NCBI GenBank assembly: GCA_026016205.1
Contig: CP061209.1
Location: 923,147 to 987,146 of the forward strand
Origin: Methanosarcinales archaeon
GTDB taxonomy: Archaea > Halobacteriota > UBA148 > JAUWXC01
Direction of reading: 5' to 3'
Length of the DNA: 64,000 nt
The notes beneath the pieces were generated by a model. That model ran no database searches, was not told the DNA's origin, and worked only from the letters and a program-made list of their open reading frames with translations. A program made the translations under genes and the position numbers. Below are positions 44,922 to 53,818 of the stretch, in pieces (within the stretch, counting starts at the first letter, position 1; every line of letters begins with the position of its first letter).

Positions 44922-45209
44922 CGCAGCAGCCCTTCTATAGTATTCCTTTAACAAAGCACGACCGCTCGCGGTGAGCTCTGTTTTGCCGCCGCTTCGTCCT
45001 CCTCGAGTGGAGTGCGCAACCTCCTCGCCCCATGCCCTATTTATCTTCTGAATAATTCCCCAGGCGTGCCTGTAAGACATGCCCAACTTTCCTGCCGCCC
45101 TGTGGATTGAACTCTCTTCCTCTATCGTTTCCAGCAGTCTGGCTCGACCCCCTCCTAACACTGGCACGCCGTCTTTTTCCAGCCACACCTTTGCTCTTAA
45201 CTTGGTCAT
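44901..45209 (-). CDS. modE: ModE-like winged-helix regulator, DNA-binding domain only
   Basis: About 102 aa from ATG 45209, which has GGAGGAGAGA directly upstream. KVWLEKDGVPVLGGGRARLL, IHRAAGKLGMSYRHAWGIIQ and GGRSGGKTELTASGRALLKEY match the LysR-type N-terminal domain of ModE, the molybdate/tungstate regulator. The MOP (TOBE) sensing domains are absent. It lies next to wtpC, and a ModE-type palindrome is found before wtpA, so it is the obvious regulator of that operon. How it senses metal is open. Confidence 0.85.
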   Translation of the reverse strand: MTKLRAKVWLEKDGVPVLGGGRARLLETIEEESSIHRAAGKLGMSYRHAWGIIQKINRAWGEEVAHSTRGGRSGGKTELTASGRALLKEYYRRAAALDRLLK

Positions 45210-45219
45210 TCTCTCCTCC

Positions 45220-46272
45220 TCAAAATACATGTACAGAAGATGCTTTGAACGAGGCACAAACCTTTTTTCCCACACGCAAACCCAAATCTTCCACGGATGT
45301 TTTCGTGATTAATGCCACGAGTGGAAATCCGCAATCAATTTCCACCCTGTATGTAGCTCCAAGTGGCACTAATTGGGTAATTGCTCCTGAAAACGTGTTT
45401 CTCGCACTGCTCGTAGTTTTTGATGGCGCAATTGTGACGCTCTCAGGTCTTAGGCAGATGCGCACCCTGCTGCCTGCCTCCGCACTGGAAATCGCCTCTA
45501 TGATATGGTCATTAATCCTGATTGTTGTAACCCCCTCTTCACTCGACTCTACTATCCCCTCTATAATATTTTCCACTCCCACAAATTCTGCAACCACCTT
45601 ATCAATGGGTGAATGAAAAACCTCCTCAGGCGTTCCCGTTTGGACAATTTCTCCATCCATCATCACTCCAATCCTATCAGCAAGCGCCATCGCTTCTGTT
45701 TGGTCATGCGTGACATGAATAGTTGTCAACTTTGCCCCTCTATGAACTCTTCTTAGCTCTTCCCTCAATCGAATCTGGGTTCTGGCATCCAATGCGCTTA
45801 ATGGCTCGTCCAACAACATTATACTTGGCTCAATCACAATTCCTCTTGCTATTGCAACCCTCTGTTGCTCCCCCCCGCTTAATGTTCTTGGGTATCTGTG
45901 GGACAGATGTGATATGTCAAGCATTTTCATAACTTCTTTCAACTTCTTTTCCACGTCCTCTTTTGGCATCTTTTTGAGTTTCAACCCAAATTCTATGTTT
46001 TCTTTGACTGTTAGGTGGGGAAAAAGTGAATAATCTTGGTAAACAAATCCAATCCCCATCTTCTCAGGCGGCATCCTAGTGACATTTTTATCATTTACCC
46101 AGATTTCCCCATGATCTGGCTTGTAAAAACCTGCCATCAATTCGAGCAAAAGAGTCTTTCCAGCAGCGGTAGGGCCCAAAATGACAAAATATTCCCCCTT
46201 CCTAACCTCTAAATCTATATTTTTTAAGGAAAAATCCCTCCAATTTTTAGATACACCTTTAATCGCTATCAT
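45220..46272 (-). CDS. wtpC: Tungstate/molybdate ABC transporter ATPase
   Basis: A 350-aa ABC ATPase: Walker A GPTAAGKTLLLELM near residue 33, Q-loop FVYQDYSLF, signature LSGGEQQRVAIARGI near 133, Walker B IMLLDEPLSALD, H-loop HVTHDQTEA, and a C-terminal TOBE/regulatory domain (about 240-350). It drives uptake with wtpB (14-nt overlap) and wtpA. The C-terminal domain may bind oxyanion and could inhibit transport. Confidence 0.92.
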   Translation of the reverse strand: MIAIKGVSKNWRDFSLKNIDLEVRKGEYFVILGPTAAGKTLLLELMAGFYKPDHGEIWVNDKNVTRMPPEKMGIGFVYQDYSLFPHLTVKENIEFGLKLKKMPKEDVEKKLKEVMKMLDISHLSHRYPRTLSGGEQQRVAIARGIVIEPSIMLLDEPLSALDARTQIRLREELRRVHRGAKLTTIHVTHDQTEAMALADRIGVMMDGEIVQTGTPEEVFHSPIDKVVAEFVGVENIIEGIVESSEEGVTTIRINDHIIEAISSAEAGSRVRICLRPESVTIAPSKTTSSARNTFSGAITQLVPLGATYRVEIDCGFPLVALITKTSVEDLGLRVGKKVCASFKASSVHVF

Positions 46273-47071
46273 GTCGCTGCCACCTCATAGATGCTAACCT
46301 CAAGAAAATGAAGATCGTTAGGCAAATGAAAATCAATAGAACGGCAATCGGCCTAGAGGTAGACAATCCATAACTCTCAAACCTTTCGTACATCAAAAGT
46401 GGGGCTATTCGTGGCCAGGATACAAGGAATATCACCGCTCCGAACTCACTTATTGCCCTTGCCCAACTGAGTATTGAACCAGTCAATATGTGCCGAAATG
46501 CAAGGGGGAAAGATATTTTACAAAAAGTATGCCATTGAGATGCCCCAAGCGACCGCGCGACATTCTCCAATCGCGGGTCCACACTTTTGAATCCATCTCT
46601 GGCGGAATTTATCAGAAAAGGCGCAGATACAAACAACATCGCAAAAACTATCCCTAGTACTGCATCCTCGCATACTATATTCAATGACGATAATGGCGCG
46701 CCAATCAATCCACCATGGTGCATGAATACTGTGTATAAAGCGATTCCTGCTGCCGTATGTGGAACTACCACGGGGACATCCACAATACTTTCAATAAGGC
46801 TCTTTCCAAGGAACTCCTTTCTTGCTAGGATATACGCAAGCGGAACACCAAATATGAATGCGACCAGCGTAGCTAAAAAGGCAGTATACATGCTAAGCCA
46901 TATAGAATCCAAAACTACGGGGTCCTGAGCCGCTTTAATCAAGCCGCCCAAATCCTGAACGACCTGAGTAGCGAGCATGTTGCCCAGTGTAACTACGATA
47001 AAAGCTATGATAAGGAAGCCTAGCAGTGTAAATGCTACAAGCATTCCCTCTCTTTTTATCTTCTCTATCAT
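46259..47071 (-). CDS. wtpB: Tungstate/molybdate ABC transporter permease
   Basis: A 270-aa membrane protein with six helices and the binding-protein-dependent permease EAA loop (NVARSLGASQWHTFCKISFP near residue 178). N-terminal helix 15-38, and IVDVPVVVPHTAAGIAL near 92 is typical of ModB/WtpB. It forms the channel dimer. The operon reads wtpA-wtpB-wtpC-modE on the minus strand. Confidence 0.93.
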   Translation of the reverse strand: MIEKIKREGMLVAFTLLGFLIIAFIVVTLGNMLATQVVQDLGGLIKAAQDPVVLDSIWLSMYTAFLATLVAFIFGVPLAYILARKEFLGKSLIESIVDVPVVVPHTAAGIALYTVFMHHGGLIGAPLSSLNIVCEDAVLGIVFAMLFVSAPFLINSARDGFKSVDPRLENVARSLGASQWHTFCKISFPLAFRHILTGSILSWARAISEFGAVIFLVSWPRIAPLLMYERFESYGLSTSRPIAVLLIFICLTIFIFLRLASMRWQRHDSD

Positions 47072-47126
47072 GCGCTAACCCTCTATTAGCTAACTTGCGA
47101 CCGCGTTCGCCAACTCTTCTGGCACA

Positions 47127-48125
47127 TTACCCCCCCACTGCTGGCACAATTGGGGGCTGGCCATAACTCTCCATGATATCCTGCCCTTCACTGCTTATCA
47201 CGAATTCCACGAATTTGAGTCCCAGCTCAGGATGGTCTGCATTCTTCGGTACGGTCATCCCGTAAACAATTGGCGATCCAGTAGCGGCCTCTCCGGAGGC
47301 TCGCACTACCTGTACTTTCTTGTATGTATCTGCATAGTCCACACTGCTTAAGTCGATTTGTGAGGGCAATTCTACGAACATCAGGCCATGCTGTTTTGCC
47401 ACGCTTTGATATTCAAAGGCATAATCCAGCCCGCCCGCCTCAAGACCCGTCACCAGCGTTACGGATTTGTCCCTGACAGACACCCTCTGGGAGGGAGAGA
47501 TGTCATCCGGTACGGTTATGATATACGTATCGTTCTCCAAACGCCCTGTTATAGCGGTATTGTTGGCGATTAAATCATCAAATATTTTAGAATCGTTGTA
47601 ATGTAACTCAACCAACTGGCATACCATTTGAGACCGATAACCACATGGGTCTGTATTTGGATTTGAAAACCCGAATTTGACATCTGGCTGCCTTAAAATC
47701 TCATACCAGTTATCCTGGTTGATTTCATTAGCATGCCTGCTTTGATTCGTATATGCTAAAACCATTTTGTTCTTCGCAAACATAACATGCCAATCAGCAT
47801 ATTCAGGGTACATCAGTTTTGGAATTAAGGAGTAGTCCGCAACTGCGACTACATCTGCGGTCTTTCCAACATCTGTCACCTTTCTTATCGTTGCTACACT
47901 GCCAGCCGACTCGAGTCGAACATCAACATTTGGGTATTTTTCTTCAAATGCCTTTTCCATCGTTACGTTGCCCTGGCCCCCAAATGGTACAGCAAGGCTT
48001 CCAGCATGAAATACCTTTAGTTCAACTTTCTGGGGTGTGCCGACACCTATACAACCCGCAAGCACGGTTCCAAGTAGACAAAACATCATCAATAACGCGA
48101 TACATCTCTTTTTCTCAGTACTCAT
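47127..48125 (-). CDS. wtpA: Tungstate/molybdate-binding lipoprotein
   Basis: A 332-aa solute-binding protein. The signal peptide ends in a lipobox-like LAGC (about 24), then VFHAGSLAVPF (oxyanion-site loop), ESAGSVATIRKVTD, DVVAVADYSLIPKLM and NPNTDPCGYRSQMV, the WtpA/ModA-type signature in archaea. It captures tungstate or molybdate outside the cell. First gene of the transporter operon; a palindromic operator lies 64 nt upstream. WtpA homologues often prefer tungstate; that is not resolvable here. Confidence 0.93.
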   Translation of the reverse strand: MSTEKKRCIALLMMFCLLGTVLAGCIGVGTPQKVELKVFHAGSLAVPFGGQGNVTMEKAFEEKYPNVDVRLESAGSVATIRKVTDVGKTADVVAVADYSLIPKLMYPEYADWHVMFAKNKMVLAYTNQSRHANEINQDNWYEILRQPDVKFGFSNPNTDPCGYRSQMVCQLVELHYNDSKIFDDLIANNTAITGRLENDTYIITVPDDISPSQRVSVRDKSVTLVTGLEAGGLDYAFEYQSVAKQHGLMFVELPSQIDLSSVDYADTYKKVQVVRASGEAATGSPIVYGMTVPKNADHPELGLKFVEFVISSEGQDIMESYGQPPIVPAVGG

Positions 48126-48188
48126 CTTATCGCCACATGTTGTCGATTACGTTAAAGGGGTACGAGGGAAGAAATGGTGTACCCCCAA

Positions 48189-48212
48189 CGTTATGCTTTA
48201 CAAAGCATAACG
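48189..48212 (-). promoter_or_regulatory. ModE-type operator upstream of wtpA
   Basis: A perfect 11-bp inverted repeat, CGTTATGCTTT and AAAGCATAACG, separated by AC (24 bp in all). The outer halves CGTTAT and ATAACG, 12 bp apart, match the layout of bacterial ModE sites as I know them. On the minus strand a TATA box (CTTTTATATCC, about 48211-48223) lies directly upstream, so a bound regulator would block the transcription start of wtpABC. Confidence 0.8.
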
Positions 48213-48242
48213 GATATAAAAGCCTTTCGAAATTAAATTAGT

Positions 48243-48935
48243 TCATCTTCTCAATGTAATTCTAAGCTCTTTCGCCTCGTCCATACCCTTTAACGACGAT
48301 GCTATGCCGTTAATCACATTTGCAATGAGGCCCCTGGTGAAGTGCCCCAGAGGAACCTCTTCATCATCCGCCTCGAGTACTACATTGAGCAGTGAAAAAG
48401 ATGCACAGTCTGCGAGGTCCCTCTCGCCGTCGTAAACAAGCGTTGCCATCTTTGCGCAGTCAACGCCGCATTTGCCACAGTTGACGCGCGGCAACTGTTT
48501 ATATATTCTTTCGATGCCAATGCCGCGTTTCACATAGTCTAGGATTTTATCCAAACTGCCATCATATTTGAAAACCGTGTTGGGGTGCTCCTCTATGTCG
48601 CCGACTGCAATTTTCTCTATGCCCTCTTCCTTATAACCCTCTACCAGAATCAGGTCTGGTTGCGCCATCTTCTCGACGATGTGGGTGATTTGGTCAAGCG
48701 GCATCCCATGTTTTACTATAAATGACACTTCATTGGGTGCACTGGCAACAACGAGGTGTGCACCCGCGTTTGCATGCTGCCACGTATCCTTTTTCTCTAT
48801 GTCTATTGTAAACCCCTCGTGGGGAATGTGTTTTATCGTGGCGATGTTATATCCCTCTACAACCAATTTTTTAACCATCTCTGTGATAAGGGTGGTTTTT
48901 CCAGATTTCGAGTAGCCATATACGCCAATAATCAT
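48243..48935 (-). CDS. mobB: MobB-like GTPase with C-terminal Fe-S-type cysteine domain
   Basis: A 230-aa protein. Residues 1-160 are MobB: GVYGYSKSGKTTLITEMVKK (Walker A), ATIKHIPHEGFTID, DTWQHANAGAHLVVASAP, and PDLILVEGYKEEGIEK. The last 70 residues carry CGKCGVDCAKMATLV with a later Cys (LADCASF), the spacing of the 4Fe-4S (PF04060-like) domain found in RnfB and corrinoid proteins. Such MobB plus Fe-S fusions occur in archaea. It probably supports MGD cofactor insertion. It follows moeA by 8 nt. Confidence 0.85.
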   Translation of the reverse strand: MIIGVYGYSKSGKTTLITEMVKKLVVEGYNIATIKHIPHEGFTIDIEKKDTWQHANAGAHLVVASAPNEVSFIVKHGMPLDQITHIVEKMAQPDLILVEGYKEEGIEKIAVGDIEEHPNTVFKYDGSLDKILDYVKRGIGIERIYKQLPRVNCGKCGVDCAKMATLVYDGERDLADCASFSLLNVVLEADDEEVPLGHFTRGLIANVINGIASSLKGMDEAKELRITLRR

Positions 48936-48943
48936 ATAATCAC

Positions 48944-50152
48944 CTACAGTAATATCACGTCCACTTCTTCGTCTTTCTCAAGCAAATCCACATTTACGGG
49001 AATGTCCACATAGCCATCAGCATCAGCCATGCTCGTTATCGCTCCCGACTCTTTGAAAACGGGATGTGCAACCCCATCTTCTAACCTGACGGTCAAGAAT
49101 TGACTCCGTCCGAGCGTGGAGACGACGCGCTGTGCGAGTCTTGCGCGCACAACTATGTCATTCTTCTTCGGCAATCTTGCTAATTGCCTGGCTGCCGGGA
49201 GCAGGAAGCGGTAACCATTGCTCAGGCATGATGTTGGATATCCTGGTATTCCGAACACTGGCTTGCCTCTGACAACCCCAAATAGGGTTGGCTTTCCTGG
49301 CTTTATTTGAACGCCGTGAAACAGCACATCTCCCAACTCTCGAACAACATCGCACAATATATCGCTCTCTCCCACCGAGCTTCCGCCAGAAAAGACGACC
49401 ACATCATATTTCAAGGCATTAATCATGGCAACGCGCACAGCCTCATATGTATCCAGAACTATGTCAAACTTGACAGGGGTGCAGCCGTTCTCTCTCATAA
49501 TTGCTGACAGGGTGTATGAATTGATGTCATACACCTGTGCATCCTTCAGCTCGCAACCTATATTCACGATTTCACGCCCGGTTGGAATGATTGCCACTTT
49601 TGATTTTTCATATACGCGAACCTTTTGAATTCCGAGTGCAGCCAGCACGCCAACTTTGCTTGGATTCAGATATTCTCCAGTACTGAGAACCTTACTGCCT
49701 ACGGATATGTCATCCCCTTTTCCTGAAACATTCTCCCTCGGATGCACGGGCTTGAAGATCTTTACTTTATCATCACATTGCTCGGCGTGCTCGACCATCA
49801 CCACTGCATCAGCGCCAGTGGGCATCTCGCACCCAGTCGCAACTTGGATACATTCCTTGGCGCCAACCTTTTTCTTACTGACCTCGCCTGCGTGCACAAC
49901 ATCGATTAATGTTAGCGCCACCGGATTAAACTGGCCTGCTCCATACGTGTCCTCTGCCCTGACGGCGTACCCATCCATTGCAGCCCTGTCAAATGGCGGG
50001 ACGTCTATGTTGGCTGTTATGTCCTCTGCCAGCACCCGCCCATTTGCATCGCTGATGGAAACTTCTTCTGTCCTGGTGATTGGTTTAATTGTATCCATTA
50101 TAATTTCCAATGCGCTCTCCAGGGGTATCAGCGACTTGAAAGGCCTCATCAT
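48944..50152 (-). CDS. moeA: Molybdopterin molybdenumtransferase MoeA
   Basis: A 402-aa protein with all MoeA domains: SLIPLESALEIIMD, PPFDRAAMDGYAVRAEDT, CIQVATGCEMPTGADAVVMVEH, PTGREIVNIG, VVFSGGSSVGESDI and PGKPTLFGVVRGKPVFGIPG, then the C-terminal beta domain. It inserts molybdate (or tungstate) into adenylated molybdopterin. Overlaps moaB by 4 nt and belongs to the minus-strand operon moaA-moaE-moaC-moaB-moeA-mobB. Confidence 0.95.
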   Translation of the reverse strand: MMRPFKSLIPLESALEIIMDTIKPITRTEEVSISDANGRVLAEDITANIDVPPFDRAAMDGYAVRAEDTYGAGQFNPVALTLIDVVHAGEVSKKKVGAKECIQVATGCEMPTGADAVVMVEHAEQCDDKVKIFKPVHPRENVSGKGDDISVGSKVLSTGEYLNPSKVGVLAALGIQKVRVYEKSKVAIIPTGREIVNIGCELKDAQVYDINSYTLSAIMRENGCTPVKFDIVLDTYEAVRVAMINALKYDVVVFSGGSSVGESDILCDVVRELGDVLFHGVQIKPGKPTLFGVVRGKPVFGIPGYPTSCLSNGYRFLLPAARQLARLPKKNDIVVRARLAQRVVSTLGRSQFLTVRLEDGVAHPVFKESGAITSMADADGYVDIPVNVDLLEKDEEVDVILL

Positions 50153-50646
50153 CGGTTGGCCTCCCAGATCATGTGTCCTAACTCTGGAATGACCAACTTT
50201 TTCATGCCAAGTGTGACGGCGCCCACAGACCCGGGCATACAGATTATAATTTTGCCTTTTGCTACGCCGGCAAGCGCACGGCTCATCATTGCACTGCTAC
50301 CAATCTCTTCATAACTGAGCATTCTGAAGAGGTCACCAAATCCATCCAGCGTTTTCTCGAGTAACCCAGAAACCGCTTCGACAGTGACATCTCTCTTGCT
50401 GATCCCGGTGCCGCCATTCACGATGATTGCCTGCACATCCGAATCGAGCAACTCCGCCACTGTACTTTTAATATCTTTCAATTCATCCTTCAGGATGCGG
50501 TAGCCCGCTACAGAATGGCCGTTTTCTTGCAACGATTCCTTAATTAACTTCCCCGAATCATCTGTTTCCTCGGTTCTTGAATCGCTAATCGTCAGTACAG
50601 CGCATCTCACACTCTTCAGAGCATGACACTTGTGCCCTTCACTCAC
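50149..50646 (-). CDS. moaB: Molybdopterin adenylyltransferase MoaB/MogA family
   Basis: A 165-aa protein with [39 protein letters not shown] and [25 protein letters not shown], the MoaB/MogA signature. It adenylates molybdopterin before metal insertion by MoeA; archaea use MoaB for this step. It overlaps moaC by 8 nt. Confidence 0.93.
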   Translation of the reverse strand: MSEGHKCHALKSVRCAVLTISDSRTEETDDSGKLIKESLQENGHSVAGYRILKDELKDIKSTVAELLDSDVQAIIVNGGTGISKRDVTVEAVSGLLEKTLDGFGDLFRMLSYEEIGSSAMMSRALAGVAKGKIIICMPGSVGAVTLGMKKLVIPELGHMIWEANR

Positions 50647-51097
50647 TGCCTTTCACCTTCTCCACTACTTCTATGCCCTCAATCCTCGTGGTGGGATACT
50701 GCCCATTCTCATCCTTCTCCAGATATTTGGTCATGTCCCATATCGTCAGCAGGGCTGCGGTAACGCCACACAGCGCCTCCATCTCAACGCCGGTCTTATA
50801 GTGGGCGCAGACGCTACAATGGCATGTAACCCTGCCCTCTTCAATTTCAAAGTCGACATCCACTCGTGTTATCGGAATGGGGTGGCACAGGGGTATAAAT
50901 TCAGGCGTCTTCTTAACAGCCATAATCGCTGCAAGTTGAGCTGCAGACAACACATCTCCCTTTTTGGTCTTGCCCTTTTTAATCAGCTCTATCGTGCTGG
51001 GCTTGAGTTTTATCTCCCCCTTCGCGGTCGCGGTTCTCTGCACATCTAGTTTCTGCCCCACGTCGATCATTTTAATTCCGCTTTTTTCTGACGACAT
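50639..51097 (-). CDS. moaC: Cyclic pyranopterin monophosphate synthase MoaC
   Basis: A 152-aa protein: [40 protein letters not shown] with the active-site His, [20 protein letters not shown] and the C-terminal DMTKY (catalytic Asp and Lys region). It converts the MoaA product into cPMP. Its ATG follows the TAG of moaE with no spacing and in the same frame. Confidence 0.95.
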   Translation of the reverse strand: MSSEKSGIKMIDVGQKLDVQRTATAKGEIKLKPSTIELIKKGKTKKGDVLSAAQLAAIMAVKKTPEFIPLCHPIPITRVDVDFEIEEGRVTCHCSVCAHYKTGVEMEALCGVTAALLTIWDMTKYLEKDENGQYPTTRIEGIEVVEKVKGSE

Positions 51098-51451
51098 CTA
51101 AAACTCCTCTTTTTCTAACACCGATTTCTTAATCTCATTTACTACCTCTTGTAGCACAGGAAACGTATTCTCGCGAACGTCGCCTGCCACGACCACCAGC
51201 ATAATATCATCTCCCACGTTAAGTTCACCCTCGTTCACATGTGCCCTGACATCAACGATGCCCGGTTTTTTTCTTGCACTGTCTACTATTTCTTTCAACT
51301 TCTCTGTGTCTGCCTCAATCCTCAGTTTTGAAACTTCTTTCCCACTTCTAGAAAATCCGCGCACTATGCCGTTATGACACAGAATCATCCCGGCATTATT
51401 TATTTGCGGGTTGGATTTCACTTCCTCTATGAGTTCATGAATGGTTGACAT
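51098..51451 (-). CDS. moaE: Molybdopterin synthase catalytic subunit MoaE-like
   Basis: A 117-aa protein: NAGMILCHNGIVRGFSRSGK near residue 20, KPGIVDVRAHVNEGELNVGDD near 63 and AGDVRENTFPVLQEVVNEIK near 88. This resembles archaeal MoaE, in which the loops after G-x-VR and GxLxxGD are conserved. MoaE transfers sulfur from MoaD to cPMP, giving molybdopterin. No moaD was recognised in the window. It is followed directly by moaC (TAG then ATG). Confidence 0.82.
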   Translation of the reverse strand: MSTIHELIEEVKSNPQINNAGMILCHNGIVRGFSRSGKEVSKLRIEADTEKLKEIVDSARKKPGIVDVRAHVNEGELNVGDDIMLVVVAGDVRENTFPVLQEVVNEIKKSVLEKEEF

Positions 51452-51455
51452 CTGT

Positions 51456-52376
51456 TCACCTCCAGAACGGCTCTCGTAACAATATCGCTTTCTTGAATAT
51501 TTCTGTTAGCTCTTCATCAGATGCGCCACCCCTGATGGACCCAATTATGTCGACATGATTGTCATTCCTGAGTAGGCACGGCTTCAATTTACCATCGGAC
51601 GTAACGCGTATCCTGGTACAATTTTCACAGAAGGTAGTATTGTGCATGGGCCTAACGACCTCCACCTCGGTGACGCCGCTGCCGTTTTCAATGAAGTATT
51701 TGCGGCGCCTGTGCAATTCCCTCTCCACAACCTTGATTGCATCTCTTTCTAATCTCCCCTCAATAGGAGCAAAGTCACAGTGATATTTCTCATATAATGC
51801 CCTGGTTTTACAATCCCCGTCTGTTTCAAGTTCAATCAGCTGAAGTATCGTGCCACTTTCACCGGCAAAGTGAATCATCTCTTCTATTTCGTGGTCATTG
51901 ACGCCCTTCATGACGACCACGTTCAGCTTGACCGGCGTTAAATCGTTGGCAATCGCTGCCTCCACCCCTCTGATAACTTGCTGTGAGCAATCTCTGCCCG
52001 TAATCGTCTTATATCTCTCAGCATCCAACACATCAAGGCTGATGTTGACCCTGCGCAGACCTGCATCCCTGAGGTCGCCCGCATACCTGTCCAACAACAC
52101 ACCATTGGTAGTCATCGATGTCTCCTTCATATAATCCGATGTACACTGGACAATCTCGCAAATATCCTCCCTCATAAGCGGCTCGCCGCCGGTCAGTTTA
52201 AGCTTTTTAATTCCGAGTTTGCCCCCAATTTCAACGATTTTCTCAATCTCAGCTGGGCTCATCTCTCCCTCAAAAGAGTTTTGCCCCTCTCTGTGGCAGT
52301 AAAAGCAGCATAGGTTACATCGCTGTGTAACTGAGATGCGCAGGCTGTTAATTTCCCTGCCGAATTTATCGTGCAT
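51456..52376 (-). CDS. moaA: GTP 3',8-cyclase MoaA
   Basis: A 306-aa radical SAM enzyme: SVTQRCNLCCFYCHREG near residue 17 carries CxxxCxxC, KLTGGEPLMRED near 58, and a second Fe-S site in the C-terminal half (FCENCTRIRVTSDGKLKPCLL). It starts molybdopterin synthesis from GTP. First gene of the operon, and a weak ModE-type half-site (ATAACG) lies about 20 bp upstream at 52397-52402. Confidence 0.95.
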   Translation of the reverse strand: MHDKFGREINSLRISVTQRCNLCCFYCHREGQNSFEGEMSPAEIEKIVEIGGKLGIKKLKLTGGEPLMREDICEIVQCTSDYMKETSMTTNGVLLDRYAGDLRDAGLRRVNISLDVLDAERYKTITGRDCSQQVIRGVEAAIANDLTPVKLNVVVMKGVNDHEIEEMIHFAGESGTILQLIELETDGDCKTRALYEKYHCDFAPIEGRLERDAIKVVERELHRRRKYFIENGSGVTEVEVVRPMHNTTFCENCTRIRVTSDGKLKPCLLRNDNHVDIIGSIRGGASDEELTEIFKKAILLREPFWR

Positions 52377-52496
52377 GTGGATATGCTAGAGTGAACATAA
52401 CGATTAAACTTTTCTATTTAAGTCAACCATCAAACGCTTCAAAAGAGGAAAAGATAATACGAACGAACGATAGTTATTTTATTACAGGCGGATAGG

Positions 52497-52736
52497 ATGG
52501 AGACATATTTTATTGGGGCAGACGAGGAAATCAAATATTACGCAGTCGGTTTACTGCTGGCTGCGCTGGGGGCGCTGTGTATTTTGGGATTCTTGATACA
52601 TAAATCGCTTAATACTGTGATGATGGCTGGCGCAGGCCTCGTTTTGATGTTATTGGGTACAATCTCACTGCTGTGGGGTATCTATTTGGAATATGAAGAA
52701 ACTGGATCACTCAAAGAGGCGTTGGGTTTAGGGTGA
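52497..52736 (+). CDS. Small membrane protein with two helices
   Basis: A 79-aa protein with two strong transmembrane helices (about 13-35 and 39-63) joined by a short HKSLNT loop, and a charged C-terminal end. The family is not recognised. It stands between the moa operon and apbE, on the apbE strand, with an 80-nt gap to apbE. It may belong to the Rnf/ApbE system or be independent. Confidence 0.55.
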   Translation: METYFIGADEEIKYYAVGLLLAALGALCILGFLIHKSLNTVMMAGAGLVLMLLGTISLLWGIYLEYEETGSLKEALGLG

Positions 52737-52816
52737 GGTCAGCATTTTTGCAACATGATTGATGACAACCTATATGGCCGAAGAGGAGAAATATCGACGT
52801 CTACAGGGGCAGTGGC

Positions 52817-53818
52817 ATGATTAACAGAAGGCATTTTATAAAAGGCGGAATTGCTCTGGTTTTAGCATTTTTGACTGGCAGCAGAATCAGGCTGTGGAAC
52901 CAATCACCGCACCTTTTGGAGAGCACGCGCACCATGATGGGCACATCTGTAGCGGCAATGGTGGTGCACGATGACGTAGATAGCGCGCGAGAGGCGATGA
53001 CGCAGGCATTTGGCGACATGCATAAAATCGATAGCTTGATGAGCATTTACAGAAATGACAGCGAAATAGCAACCCTCAACCGAAATTGTTTTTGTGAAAA
53101 TCCAACTACCGACACGATTGCCGTCATCAAAAGGGCGATTCATTATTCCAACTTAAGTGGTGGCGCCTTTGCCATTACAATTCTGCCCATTATCGAGATG
53201 TGGAGAGAGAAAACTGGGGCAGGGCGACATCCAACAGAAGACGAACTTAATGGTGCCCTGGAATTGGTCAGACCCGAGTATATCGCTCTTGATAGCGGAG
53301 CTATACGATTCAAAAAACCAGGAATGGGCATCACGCTTGGCGGAATCGCGAAGGGGTATGCCGTAGACAGAGCCATTGAAACATTAGGGCAGAGAAATAT
53401 AAAACACGCTCTTATAAACGCAGGAGGAGATATCAGGGCACTTGGTGGCAAAGCCGAAGGGGTGCCATGGAAAGTTGCCCTGCGTAACCCGGAAAACAAG
53501 GAAGATTCCCTCACTGTGCTCAGCCTCTATGATGGGGCGGTCGCGACCAGCGGAAATTATGAGCGGTGCTTCAATGAGGAAGCAAAGGCCACTCACATTC
53601 TGGACCCAAGGTCTGGGCATCCTGTTCAAGACCTGCTGAGTGTGACCGTCATAGCTGAAAGTGCAATGGATGCAGACGCGCTATCTACCACTGCGTTTGT
53701 GTTGGGCGCTGAAAAGGGCATGCGCCTGATTGAAAAACTGGATGGAGTAGAAGCCTTAATAGTAACGGGCGAAAAAGAGATAGTACGGTCTAATGGTTTT
53801 CACCACTACGAGGTTTGA
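52817..53818 (+). CDS. apbE: FAD:protein FMN transferase ApbE with Tat signal
   Basis: A 333-aa protein starting MINRRHFIKGGIALVLAFLTG, a twin-arginine signal peptide. ApbE core: TMMGTSVAAMVVHDDV, DSLMSIYRNDSEIATLN, GMGITLGGIAKGYAVDRAIE near residue 173, ALINAGGDIRALGG near 197, and ILDPRSGHPVQDLLSVTV with the Mg-binding region. It transfers FMN from FAD onto Thr residues, here presumably in RnfG (and RnfD) encoded convergently next door. The 3' end overlaps rnfB by 29 nt. Export by Tat fits the TatC genes in this window. Confidence 0.94.
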   Translation: MINRRHFIKGGIALVLAFLTGSRIRLWNQSPHLLESTRTMMGTSVAAMVVHDDVDSAREAMTQAFGDMHKIDSLMSIYRNDSEIATLNRNCFCENPTTDTIAVIKRAIHYSNLSGGAFAITILPIIEMWREKTGAGRHPTEDELNGALELVRPEYIALDSGAIRFKKPGMGITLGGIAKGYAVDRAIETLGQRNIKHALINAGGDIRALGGKAEGVPWKVALRNPENKEDSLTVLSLYDGAVATSGNYERCFNEEAKATHILDPRSGHPVQDLLSVTVIAESAMDADALSTTAFVLGAEKGMRLIEKLDGVEALIVTGEKEIVRSNGFHHYEV

